NCBI GenBank assembly: GCA_903904275.1
Contig: CAIVBX010000277.1
Span: 1 to 17,336 of the forward strand
Reading direction: 5' to 3'
DNA: 17,336 nt
From: an uncultured Pseudomonadota bacterium
GTDB taxonomy: Bacteria; Pseudomonadota; Gammaproteobacteria; Methylococcales; Methylomonadaceae
Shown: positions 1-7,059 of the stretch, one piece after another
Layout: the number at the start of each line of letters is the position of its first letter
Position numbering within the stretch: position 1 is the first letter of the stretch
Notes under the pieces: model-generated
Database searches by the model: none
Seen by the model: the letters and a program-made list of their open reading frames with translations, nothing else
What the model was told of the DNA's origin: nothing
Translations under genes and position numbers: made by a program

Positions 1-1650
1 AATCGTCAACAAGGCTTGAGACGACGATTTTATGATATTGGCAAATTCGAGTTGTTCTTCATTTAATTGCGTATCAAATAACAAATCTGTCATACCAATA
101 ATGCCATTCATTGGTGTGCGTATTTCATGACTCATAGTTGAAAGAAAATCTGATTTTAAACGCGAAGTTTGTTCAGCTGTTTCTTTCGCTTTCGTAAGTT
201 GTTCTTTAATCATTTTTTGTTGGCTAACATCACGAAAACACGCGACAGAACCCATTAGTTTTTTATCATCAAGTAATGGAGCACCAACCATACTGATTTG
301 AATCGGACTACCATCTTTATGAAAAAATACTTCATCATCAGAACGATAAACATCATTATTGTTCATACTTAGCGCAATGGGACATTCTTCAAATGGTAAA
401 TTTGAACCATCTGGTTTTTGATAATGAATAATTTGATGAATCGGTTTGCCTTTAATTTCTTTTAAAGACCAGCCTAATATTTTTTCAGCTTCATTATTCA
501 TATAAGTGAGATTTTCATTTGAATCTAATGTGTAAATACCATCACCTAAATTATTTAAAATAGTTCTGTTCCATTCATTTGCTTGTTCTGTGATGCGCTC
601 TATTTCTGTTTGTGATGTTACATTTGTACGAATTGAAATATAACTTTCAATCACACCTTCTGTATCAAAAAAAGGCACAATCGTTGATTGAACCCAATAC
701 AATTCGCCTGATTTTGCGCGATTACATACTCTACCTTCCCATGGATTACCTTGTTTAATTGTTTGCCACATACCAGCAAAGAATTCAGGCAAATGTTGTC
801 CTGAATTTAGAATACGGTGGTTTTGTCCGAGCAATTCCTCTTTAGAATAACCGCTGATAGCCACAAATTTTTCATTGGCGTAAATAATAATTCCATTTTT
901 ATCGGCAATACTAACAATTGCGTGTTTGTCTAACGCATATTGTTGTCGTGTGAAGTCGAGACTTGCCTGCTCCTTTTCTTTCATCATAATTTTAATAAAA
1001 TTCATCAATCGAAATAGAAATGGCAACGTAAATAAAATGACGAAAAACGAAACAATAGAAATGGTGCGAATAAATTCAAGTTGATGTGTATGAATACTTT
1101 CAGCTGAAACATCAATGCCAATAATGCCATCTAGTTTGCCTGAAGACGTAAAAATAGGCGCGTAAGCAGATAACCACGCGCCCCATTCATCATGATAAAT
1201 TTGAGGTTCAATGTAAGCTATATTTTTTTGAGGGTTATCACTGAGAGCATTTAGCAGTGTTTTTGATGGATGTGGATAAAGGTCTCCGTTTGCATTTTGA
1301 TTTTTTTCAGAACCATCAACAATAAATCTAAATGTGCCATCATCCATTTTTCGCATGGTATAAATGTTGGCAATTTCAGTGCTGTGTAGACGCATTTTTA
1401 CTAAATCGTTTTTTAATTTAGTAAAAGTTGGACTTTTGTCGTCTGCAATCGTTTTTATTTGACTGTGTAAATCACCATCAATTTTTTCAGCCATAATTTG
1501 AACAATATCAGTAATGCGAAGCTGTAACTCTTCACGCAAAAAATTTTCGACTTGTATTGACGTTGTAATAGTTAAAATAAAAATACCTAACATCGTTAAG
1601 CCAAAAATTGAATACATTACTGAATTCAAAGTGAGTTTTTTAGATTTCAT
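1..1650 (-). CDS. Membrane sensor histidine kinase with two PAS domains (partial, 3' end outside window)
   Basis: The open frame starts at an ATG at 1650-1648 and is still open at base 1, giving 550 residues; the ATPase domain and any receiver domain lie outside the window. Visible order: a transmembrane helix at about residues 9-31; a periplasmic sensor region at about 33-190, ending in a Cache-like stretch (GAWLSAYAPIF, then DGIIGIDVSAESI); a second helix at about 193-214; a PAS domain at about 230-345 (motifs ISGYSKEELLGQNHRILNSG and GELYWVQSTIVPF); a second PAS at about 359-470; then a HisKA dimerisation domain with the H-box STMSHEIRTPMNGIIGMT. The phosphorylated residue should be His508. 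The family senses an extracytoplasmic signal and passes phosphate to a response regulator. The ligand cannot be read from the sequence. It lies 72 bases downstream of a thioredoxin-like gene on the same strand, but a shared transcript is uncertain. Confidence 0.93.
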   Translation of the reverse strand, partial: MKSKKLTLNSVMYSIFGLTMLGIFILTITTSIQVENFLREELQLRITDIVQIMAEKIDGDLHSQIKTIADDKSPTFTKLKNDLVKMRLHSTEIANIYTMRKMDDGTFRFIVDGSEKNQNANGDLYPHPSKTLLNALSDNPQKNIAYIEPQIYHDEWGAWLSAYAPIFTSSGKLDGIIGIDVSAESIHTHQLEFIRTISIVSFFVILFTLPFLFRLMNFIKIMMKEKEQASLDFTRQQYALDKHAIVSIADKNGIIIYANEKFVAISGYSKEELLGQNHRILNSGQHLPEFFAGMWQTIKQGNPWEGRVCNRAKSGELYWVQSTIVPFFDTEGVIESYISIRTNVTSQTEIERITEQANEWNRTILNNLGDGIYTLDSNENLTYMNNEAEKILGWSLKEIKGKPIHQIIHYQKPDGSNLPFEECPIALSMNNNDVYRSDDEVFFHKDGSPIQISMVGAPLLDDKKLMGSVACFRDVSQQKMIKEQLTKAKETAEQTSRLKSDFLSTMSHEIRTPMNGIIGMTDLLFDTQLNEEQLEFANIIKSSSQALLTI

Positions 1651-1722
1651 TATTTTTTATCTAATTTTTGACTTATACGAATAAGCCTATTTTGAGGTTT
1701 TACAACAAGTATTAAAATTTTG

Positions 1723-2196
1723 TTACTTAATGATTTTAAGTAAATCTTCTTTTTTCACCGCACCTGAATGACGATAAATAATCTGTCCTAATGTGTTAAA
1801 AATAACGGTGTAAGGAACGGTATTTGAAACATTTCCTAACTGTTCTGCTAAATTAAAACCTTCCCACTCACTACTTATTAGCACGGGATAATTTATCTTT
1901 ACGTCATTTTTATAACGTGAAACAGTAGCTAAATCATCAATTGCAATTCCAATAAATTGGACATTTTTTTTCTCTAATTGCGTTTGTAACTCAATAAATT
2001 CAGGAATTTCTTTCAAACATGATTGACACCATGTTGCCCAAAAATTTATCACTAACGTTTTTCCTCGCCATTCTGAAACAGTGTGCATTTTTTCATCTGT
2101 ATCGGGAAAGCTAAATACAGGAAAAATATCATCCGCCTGTGTATTAAATTGGTAAAAAAAAAGAAGAGAAAATGTAATTATTTTTAGTATTTTCAT
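1723..2196 (-). CDS. TlpA/ResA-type periplasmic thioredoxin-like protein
   Basis: A 157-residue protein with an N-terminal hydrophobic signal segment (about residues 4-20, MKILKIITFSLLFFYQF) and a thioredoxin fold of the AhpC/TlpA class. The redox-active motif is WATWCQSC, followed by LKEIPEF, as in ResA/TlpA reductases. A cis-proline segment is recognisable later (NTVPYTVIF), followed by the typical strand pair IFNTLGQIIYRHSG. Such proteins act in the periplasm or tethered to the inner membrane, reducing disulfides in cytochrome c or copper-protein maturation. The gene is divergent from copC across a 75-base intergenic region, which fits a role in copper-site maturation; that link is inferred. 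The product is not DsbA, because the CxxC dipeptide and length fit TlpA better. A second, distinct TlpA-like gene lies at 13010-13495. Confidence 0.88.
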   Translation of the reverse strand: MKILKIITFSLLFFYQFNTQADDIFPVFSFPDTDEKMHTVSEWRGKTLVINFWATWCQSCLKEIPEFIELQTQLEKKNVQFIGIAIDDLATVSRYKNDVKINYPVLISSEWEGFNLAEQLGNVSNTVPYTVIFNTLGQIIYRHSGAVKKEDLLKIIK

Positions 2197-2233
2197 TGCA
2201 TCACAGTAACAAAGTTTATAGCTACAACCAGGG

Positions 2234-2239
2234 TATAAT
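2234..2239 (+). promoter_or_regulatory. Candidate -10 element for copC
   Basis: A perfect TATAAT lies 32 bases upstream of the copC start codon, in the 75-base divergent intergenic region. No convincing TTGACA-like -35 box sits 16-18 bases upstream, so either an activator is needed or the match is chance in AT-rich DNA. Confidence 0.4.
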
Positions 2240-2271
2240 AAGTTCCTTTTTCAATTCAAGTATTAACTTTT

Positions 2272-2649
2272 ATGAAACCAACTTACACTAAAAAATTTTT
2301 AATCTCATTGATTTCTATTATTGCAATAACAACACCAATTTCGGTCTTTGCACACGCTATTATGGTCAAATCTCAACCTGAACAAAACGCGATAATCAGC
2401 ATTTCACCAAAACAAATTGACGTTTGGTTTAATGATAAAGTAGGTAGCGAATACAAAGCAGTTGCGGTTATAGATAGCAAAGGAAATCGCGTTGATAACA
2501 AAGATGTGCAACAAGAAATACTCGATGGTTCTCACATTTATTGCACCATTCCTGCTTTACCAGCAGATACCTACACTGTGCGTTACCGTGTTGTTTCAAT
2601 CGATACGCATATTGTTACAGGAAAATTTCAATTTACAGTGAAACCATAA
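2272..2649 (+). CDS. copC: CopC-family periplasmic copper-binding protein
   Basis: A 125-residue protein with a signal peptide ending VFA, so the mature protein starts with His28 (HAIMVKSQP). This is the classic CopC arrangement, in which the new N-terminal His helps bind Cu(II). The C-terminal strand carries SIDTHIVTGKFQF, giving Asp111 and His113 as the other expected Cu(II) ligands. The Met-rich Cu(I) loop of some CopC proteins is not evident, so this looks like a Cu(II)-only type. The length (about 98 mature residues) matches the single CopC domain; no CopD membrane domain follows. The start ATG has no clear Shine-Dalgarno, but the signal peptide fixes it. A lipoprotein gene follows after only 3 bases, so the two are probably one transcript. 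CopC genes close to pmo or amo operons are well known in methane and ammonia oxidisers, with a proposed role in copper supply. Confidence 0.93.
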   Translation: MKPTYTKKFLISLISIIAITTPISVFAHAIMVKSQPEQNAIISISPKQIDVWFNDKVGSEYKAVAVIDSKGNRVDNKDVQQEILDGSHIYCTIPALPADTYTVRYRVVSIDTHIVTGKFQFTVKP

Positions 2650-2652
2650 GTT

Positions 2653-3222
2653 ATGAAAAAAATTTTTTTAAGCGCGTTAATCTCGGGATTATTAACAGGC
2701 TGTAATACATCAGAAAAACTTGGTACTCCGCCACAAATTGCAGACGTAAATAGTGTGGGATGTTTAATCGCAAATGATTTTTATGCCGTGCATTTCAGTG
2801 CATATTTAAAACCGACTGAAAATAACAACGATCGTGAAGCTTTATTAACACCATATTGCCAAGAATTACCTAGCGAAGGCCGAGTATTTTTTGCTGCCGA
2901 TTTAATTGATCGTGATATTCGCCAAACGCCAATTGGAATTCGCGTTATAGAAATAAAAAAAACAGGTAACAATTTGACAGATTTCAAAGAAATTCGAGAA
3001 TTAAATAAAGTAGAGCCAAAAATCTATTCAAAAGGCGTTGTTGAAGCACAAGCTGATTTAGACAAAAAGGGCGATTATGCCTTGATTTTATCGATTGGTG
3101 GTGAAGAAGCCGTCTCGGATGAAGACAAATTAAAAATCACTTTCCATGTTGGAACGAGTCCTTTTGCGTGGTTTAAAGAAAAACAAAAATGGATTATTGA
3201 CAGCGTTGCAAAACTTTTTTGA
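2653..3222 (+). CDS. Hypothetical lipoprotein, co-transcribed with copC
   Basis: A 189-residue protein that I do not recognise as a named family. The N-terminus (MKKIFLSALISGLLTGC) is a lipoprotein signal with lipobox LLTGC and lipidated Cys17, so it should be anchored to a membrane facing the periplasm. The remainder has no transmembrane segment and looks beta-rich, with alternating hydrophobic strands such as GDYALILSIGGEE and KLKITFHVGTSPFAW. It has no CxxC, His cluster or Met cluster that would mark a metal site. It starts 3 bases after copC ends and is followed by a strong terminator, so the two genes form a small operon. The gene pairing suggests a helper role around CopC or pMMO; this is inference only. 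Confidence 0.85.
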   Translation: MKKIFLSALISGLLTGCNTSEKLGTPPQIADVNSVGCLIANDFYAVHFSAYLKPTENNNDREALLTPYCQELPSEGRVFFAADLIDRDIRQTPIGIRVIEIKKTGNNLTDFKEIRELNKVEPKIYSKGVVEAQADLDKKGDYALILSIGGEEAVSDEDKLKITFHVGTSPFAWFKEKQKWIIDSVAKLF

Positions 3223-3250
3223 TAGCCGTTTTATTTTTATCCATGTAAAT

Positions 3251-3290
3251 AAAAAACCCCCGTCACTTTCGTAACGGGGGTTTTTCTTTT
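3251..3290. terminator. Bidirectional Rho-independent terminator between the copC operon and pmoB
   Basis: A 7-bp GC-rich stem, CCCCCGT (3257-3263) with ACGGGGG (3274-3280), encloses a 10-base loop. It has a T-run on the plus strand (3281-3285 and on) and an A-run at 3251-3256 that reads as T6 on the minus strand. It lies between two convergent units, so it should end both the copC-lipoprotein and the pmoCAB transcripts. Confidence 0.95.
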
Positions 3291-3311
3291 CAGACAGCTT
3301 ATGCTAAACGA

Positions 3312-4556
3312 TTAGATGAATACTGGGATTAACGGAGCATCCACAGTAACCATTTGACGTTTTCCAGCTTCGTCAAAGAAGAACAACAAACCAGCGAAAC
3401 GGCTGTCTGGATCGTAGATTAAGTCAGCTAAACGGTAAACTTCCCAAGCCGCGTCAGACGCAGTAACTTGAACTGTTCTTGTTTGACCTGGAGCTAATGG
3501 GCTGTTATCGCTAACAGTTAAACCATCTTCAGCTAATAAGTCATCTGGGTAACCCGTTGTGTCTTCTAATACTGCTGAGTCTAAGAAACGAACAGAAGCT
3601 GTGTTGAATTCACCTAAACGAACAGCTGAATCGCCATTGTTAGTGATTTTCAAGGTCATTTGCATAGCACGACCTGGTACACGATAAGTTGCGTCTTCTA
3701 CTTTAACAGTAACAGTTTTAGCAGGCATTTCAAACGTTTTCATACCACGCAACAAACCAGCTTGTAATGGTGTTGTGATTGGATATTTTTCGTTTGTCGT
3801 TGACATAGAAACAGCAACTAATGCGATTGCACCAGCTGTGAATGCAACACCAACTTTTCTGTCTGTAGGAGTGATTAAAGTATTCGCTTTACCTGATTCC
3901 AACGCAATTGAACGTGGAATAAACAACGGTTTGCGAACCCAATAAGCCAACCATGCTAAACCAAAGGCATACCATACAGCGTGCCAGAAGTAAGTGTTTT
4001 CCAAGTTATAAGTTTCAAGATCAATTGTTTCGCCAGTTAATGTTGTAACTGGGTTAACGAAGTCTTTCATAGAACCTGTAATGGTTGTCCATTTACCTGG
4101 ACCGATGATCGGACCACCGCCTTGAACGTTCATCATGGCATGAACATGCCAATCACCTGGACGACGAGCTTTCAACAATACTTTGAATTCATAGGTTTCA
4201 CCTAATTCCAAAGACACTGAACGTGGCACTAATTGACCGCCAATCCAAGAACCTTGACGAATAAATACTGCGCCTGGTTCACCAACGTTTAAGAAAGAAA
4301 CTTCTGGTTTATCAACGGTTTCTGGCCAGCCTTGAAACACATAGAATTTACCTGAAAGCGTCATTGTATCGTTAACTTTCACTTCTTCTTTTGACCAATT
4401 CATGTCAAACCAGTGAATAGTACGCATACGCATGAACGCAGCCTGTGATTTTTCACCATGAGCCGCAGCGGTTGGTGTGTAAAGCATTGAAGCTGAAGTT
4501 GCAGCTAATAACGCAACAAATGACAATTTCGCTGCTTTGTCTTTTAATAATTTCAT
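3312..4556 (-). CDS. pmoB: Particulate methane monooxygenase subunit B
   Basis: A 414-residue protein, the same length as Methylococcus PmoB. The ATG at 4556 is chosen because it is followed by a clean signal peptide (cleavage after TAAA) and preceded by AGGGGG; an upstream in-frame extension to 4637 would overlap pmoA and spoil the signal peptide. Mature residue 1 is His33. Together with His137 and His139 (in RPGDWHVHAMM) it forms the conserved copper site of the N-terminal cupredoxin domain. Next come two membrane helices and a second cupredoxin-like domain near the C-terminus. His48 of the mononuclear bis-His site described for M. capsulatus is present, but the residue at position 72 is Tyr (GKFYVFQGW). 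The gene is last in pmoCAB, 31 bases after pmoA, and is followed by the terminator at 3251-3290. PmoB forms most of the periplasmic part of the alpha3beta3gamma3 enzyme that oxidises methane to methanol. Confidence 0.99.
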   Translation of the reverse strand: MKLLKDKAAKLSFVALLAATSASMLYTPTAAAHGEKSQAAFMRMRTIHWFDMNWSKEEVKVNDTMTLSGKFYVFQGWPETVDKPEVSFLNVGEPGAVFIRQGSWIGGQLVPRSVSLELGETYEFKVLLKARRPGDWHVHAMMNVQGGGPIIGPGKWTTITGSMKDFVNPVTTLTGETIDLETYNLENTYFWHAVWYAFGLAWLAYWVRKPLFIPRSIALESGKANTLITPTDRKVGVAFTAGAIALVAVSMSTTNEKYPITTPLQAGLLRGMKTFEMPAKTVTVKVEDATYRVPGRAMQMTLKITNNGDSAVRLGEFNTASVRFLDSAVLEDTTGYPDDLLAEDGLTVSDNSPLAPGQTRTVQVTASDAAWEVYRLADLIYDPDSRFAGLLFFFDEAGKRQMVTVDAPLIPVFI

Positions 4557-4587
4557 ATATCCCCCTAATGTGGAAAAGATTCTTGGA

Positions 4588-5337
4588 TTAAAGGTTTTCG
4601 CCACTGATGAAATCAGTAGAAGCGAACCAACGACCAAAGAAGTGCCACAAGAAGTAGATGATGATACTTACGAAACCAGAGAAGAACGCAGATACAGGAG
4701 CAACGTCTTTACCGAAAGTTCTTAAAGTACCTTTTTCAACCATACGGATGTATTCAGGTGTACCAGTTCTTACATAGTTATAACCTTGTAAGTCAGCCAA
4801 AGTCATCATCATGCCGTTGTATTCAACAGGAACATGTAATGGAGCAATGATTGGCCAGTTGCCTGGATAGAACAATAAGCCCCATGCCAAACCACCAACA
4901 ACAGCGGTCAATGTCATGCTACCACCTAATAACATGATGCCGTCTAATACGATAGCACCTGGGATCAAGTTAGATGGGAAGCAGAAGTTAACTGGGAAGT
5001 ATGTCCATCCCCAGAAGTTCAAGTAACGGTTAATCCATTCACCTAACAACAAACCTAATACACAAACTACTGCGCCAAATGGCAAACGGTAGCGATACCA
5101 CAAACACGCTTGAACAGCTGCTGGGAAAGTAATAGATACAATCGGCGCAACAGTTACCCATAGACGACGATCTTTCCAGTCAGTCCAAAAATCCCAGTCA
5201 CCACCAGTTAACATATAGTGAATGTGATAACCACCTAATACAATGAAGAACAACGTAAACAAAATCATCCAGTCAAATGTGCGTGAAACTTTTACGGCTT
5301 CAGCGCGTGACCGTACAGCTGATTGAGATGCGCTCAT
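4588..5337 (-). CDS. pmoA: Particulate methane monooxygenase subunit A
   Basis: A 249-residue integral membrane protein with about seven hydrophobic helices, close to the usual 247-residue length. It has the sequence signatures of methanotroph PmoA: GGDWDFWTDWKDRRLWVTV, LNFWGWTYFPVNFCFPSNL, and the segment around NWPIIAPLHVPVEYNGMM. These correspond to the regions used as PmoA marker primers, and they look gammaproteobacterial (type I) rather than AmoA; that lineage call is by recognition. The start is well supported by AGGAGGT at 5343-5349, 5 bases before the ATG. It sits between pmoC (115 bases upstream, with an intervening hairpin) and pmoB. PmoA contributes membrane helices to the pMMO protomer. 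Confidence 0.99.
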   Translation of the reverse strand: MSASQSAVRSRAEAVKVSRTFDWMILFTLFFIVLGGYHIHYMLTGGDWDFWTDWKDRRLWVTVAPIVSITFPAAVQACLWYRYRLPFGAVVCVLGLLLGEWINRYLNFWGWTYFPVNFCFPSNLIPGAIVLDGIMLLGGSMTLTAVVGGLAWGLLFYPGNWPIIAPLHVPVEYNGMMMTLADLQGYNYVRTGTPEYIRMVEKGTLRTFGKDVAPVSAFFSGFVSIIIYFLWHFFGRWFASTDFISGENL

Positions 5338-5392
5338 AGCTTACCTCCTAAAGGATTTAAATTATTTTTATTTATATTACTGGACTCTTTTA

Positions 5393-5418
5393 CTGCCTTA
5401 CCAAAAAAGATAAGGCAG
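5393..5418 (-). promoter_or_regulatory. Stem-loop in the pmoC-pmoA intergenic region
   Basis: A perfect 8-bp inverted repeat, CTGCCTTA (5393-5400) and TAAGGCAG (5411-5418), has a 10-base loop. It sits 34 bases downstream of the pmoC stop on the transcribed strand. There is no following T-run, so it is not a classical terminator. It more likely serves as an mRNA processing or stability element that sets pmoC levels relative to pmoAB; that role is inferred. Confidence 0.7.
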
Positions 5419-5452
5419 CGGGAGATAGTAATTTACAACTAAAAGTCTTAGA

Positions 5453-6205
5453 TTATGCTAAGTCTTTTTTCAACAATTTTGAAAGTGACGCAACTTCGAT
5501 GTTCACAATACCTAATACACCTAAAGTAGCCCATCCGAAGAATACGAAACCGTAGTGTAAAGGAGCAACAAACAATTCTTCCATGAACCAGAAGGTGTGA
5601 CCCCATTCGTTCAAACCAACATTTGGTAAAATCATGAAAGGACCAATAACAGCAACTAAATACTGTAATGGCAAACCTTGTTGGTAAGCTGGCAATCTTG
5701 TTTTAGCGTATAACAATGCAGATACACCAGTGATGATGTAAATTGGGTATGCTAAGTAGAATTCGATAATGTGACTTGGAGTAAAGTCGGTATCACGAAC
5801 GATTGTTTGGTGCCATGTACCATCTTGTTCTGTGAAGTAAGAAGCACCGTAGTAAACTGCGATAGCGTACATTACTAACCAGATCCAATGTGTAAAATGT
5901 CTTCTTAATTCTTCGCGTGGTGTGATTGACATCACTTTACGGTCACGAGTTTTCCAAATATAACCCCACAATACAGAAGCAGTTACGATTTCAGCAACCA
6001 TTTCGATATATAAGAAGTTCATCCAGTATGTTTCAAATTCTGGTGCGAATGAATCTAAGCCAGCTGACCAGCCATAGACACCTTCATACCAACGAACCCA
6101 GCCGTAGAACACAATATAAAGTGCTGCGCCTGCGAACATATTTTTTTTGTTTAAAAGCGGTGCTTCCGCAGCATCAGCTTTCACTGATTCAGTTGTAGCT
6201 GCCAT
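5453..6205 (-). CDS. pmoC: Particulate methane monooxygenase subunit C
   Basis: A 250-residue membrane protein with about six hydrophobic helices. The copper ligands known from Methylococcus PmoC align with a constant offset of 28. Asp128, His132 and His145 (in EQDGTWHQ and TPSHIIEF) match the Asp156/His160/His173 site. Asn199, His203 and His217 (in NVGLNEWGHTFWF and VAPLHYGF) match the neighbouring Asn227/His231/His245 site. All six are intact, so this looks like a functional catalytic subunit rather than a decayed copy. The ATG at 6205 is preceded by ACCTCCT on the plus strand (6210-6216), an AGGAGGT ribosome-binding site. pmoC is the first gene of pmoCAB, downstream of an 11-base-spaced leader hairpin and candidate sigma-70 promoters. 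Confidence 0.99.
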   Translation of the reverse strand: MAATTESVKADAAEAPLLNKKNMFAGAALYIVFYGWVRWYEGVYGWSAGLDSFAPEFETYWMNFLYIEMVAEIVTASVLWGYIWKTRDRKVMSITPREELRRHFTHWIWLVMYAIAVYYGASYFTEQDGTWHQTIVRDTDFTPSHIIEFYLAYPIYIITGVSALLYAKTRLPAYQQGLPLQYLVAVIGPFMILPNVGLNEWGHTFWFMEELFVAPLHYGFVFFGWATLGVLGIVNIEVASLSKLLKKDLA

Positions 6206-6231
6206 TTCTACCTCCTAAAAATTACTAAATC

Positions 6232-6245
6232 CCCGATTTTTCGGG
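6232..6245 (-). promoter_or_regulatory. Small stem-loop in the pmoC leader
   Basis: CCCGA (6232-6236) pairs with TCGGG (6241-6245) around a four-base loop, about 15 bases upstream of the pmoC ribosome-binding site. It could protect the 5' end or tune translation. It is too short, and lacks a T-run, to be a terminator for the upstream oxidase genes. Confidence 0.5.
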
Positions 6246-6272
6246 AGTCAATGTGTTTAACATCCGTTTTCC

Positions 6273-6300
6273 ACTATTTAAACCCAGTCACCTGCGTCAA
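6273..6300 (-). promoter_or_regulatory. Second candidate sigma-70 promoter for pmoC
   Basis: On the minus strand TTGACG (6295-6300) is followed after 16 bases by AATAGT (6273-6278), about 68 bases upstream of the pmoC ATG. The -35 match is good (5 of 6); the -10 matches at 4 of 6. It competes with the candidate at 6329-6356 and only 5'-end mapping would choose. Confidence 0.35.
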
Positions 6301-6328
6301 ATTGTCGCAACTCCATTTAGCGAGTGCA

Positions 6329-6356
6329 AGTCTACCAGTTCATTCTTTGTTGTCAA
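6329..6356 (-). promoter_or_regulatory. Candidate sigma-70 promoter for pmoCAB with overlapping inverted repeat
   Basis: On the minus strand a consensus TTGACA -35 box (6351-6356) is followed after 16 bases by TAGACT (6329-6334), a 4-of-6 -10 box. The -35 box lies inside a 13-base inverted repeat, TTGTTG-T-CAACAA (6347-6359), a possible operator. Initiation here would give a leader of roughly 120 bases before pmoC. Confidence 0.45.
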
Positions 6357-6423
6357 CAACAATGCTCTAAATTATTTTCTAAATGACATACAATCTTTTT
6401 AGGAGTCGGAATATAGCTCATTC

Positions 6424-7059
6424 TCAATCTTTCAAATACAAATTTAATAGCTTGCGTCCACCAAAAAAAATCAGTACAAATGTTGCTGACATAACAAGTC
6501 CACCAAGTTTTAATACTGACCAATCAAAAAAATAAGCATCCTCCTTTATCGGTGAACTAATTAACGGGATACTTGGTAAATCGCCATCACCACCACCAAC
6601 TTTTAATTGTGCTTTCATACCTTTTTCAGCATGTTGTGCCAATTCACAATGCACCAGATATGTCTTTTTCAGGCTTGGCACGATTAAACTTGCTTTTAAT
6701 TCACCTTCACCATAAAGCTCCAAATGTAACATGCCATCTGGGTACAAATAACCAGGCAGACCGTGAATCATGAACTGATGTCTAATTTGGTCATCATTGA
6801 TAAATGTAATATCAATTTTCGCACACGGTTTCACATTCCATTGTTGTTGATCAAAAGCGAACATTTTACCGTTGAATTTTGCTGCATATTTTTGCCCTGC
6901 ATGAACCGTTAGATTTACAACTTCAGAAATTTCTGAACAATCTTTTGGTAAATTATCTGAATTTGCATTCATTACCATCCCTTTTTCATCCATTTGCATC
7001 GAAGCAAAACAGGTTTGCGAAAGCATAAAAAATACAATTAAAAACTTATTCTTTTTCAT
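6424..7059 (-). CDS. Membrane-anchored cupredoxin-domain protein
   Basis: A 211-residue protein with a signal peptide (about 1-19, ending CFAS), a periplasmic cupredoxin domain, a short linker and a C-terminal transmembrane helix at about 187-206 with a positively charged cytoplasmic end. Type 1 copper ligands are visible: His94 (RHQFMIHG), Cys138 (YLVHCEL), His143 and Met148 (QHAEKGM), spaced as in plastocyanin-like and nitrosocyanin-like proteins. Cys41 and Cys79 may form a disulfide. It overlaps the end of the multicopper oxidase by 14 bases with no separate ribosome-binding site, so the two are translationally coupled and probably work together. A one-electron carrier between the oxidase and a quinol or cytochrome pool, or a copper carrier, would fit; neither is proven. 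It points toward pmoC, with 218 bases between stop and start. Confidence 0.88.
   Translation of the reverse strand: MKKNKFLIVFFMLSQTCFASMQMDEKGMVMNANSDNLPKDCSEISEVVNLTVHAGQKYAAKFNGKMFAFDQQQWNVKPCAKIDITFINDDQIRHQFMIHGLPGYLYPDGMLHLELYGEGELKASLIVPSLKKTYLVHCELAQHAEKGMKAQLKVGGGDGDLPSIPLISSPIKEDAYFFDWSVLKLGGLVMSATFVLIFFGGRKLLNLYLKD

Noticed and set aside
4557..4637. A longer pmoB start at 4637
   Set aside because: It overlaps pmoA by 50 bases, buries the signal peptide and lacks a ribosome-binding site; the ATG at 4556 has AGGGGG and gives the known 414-residue length.
4588..6205. Ammonia monooxygenase (amoCA) rather than pmoCA
   Set aside because: PmoA signature segments and PmoB length and sequence match methanotroph pMMO, and no AmoA-type segments are recognised; substrate cannot be proven from sequence alone.
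6424..7059. PmoD identity for the cupredoxin gene
   Set aside because: It has a C-terminal anchor like PmoD, but the ligand set His-Cys-His-Met with normal cupredoxin spacing and the 211-residue length do not match the short CuA-like PmoD.
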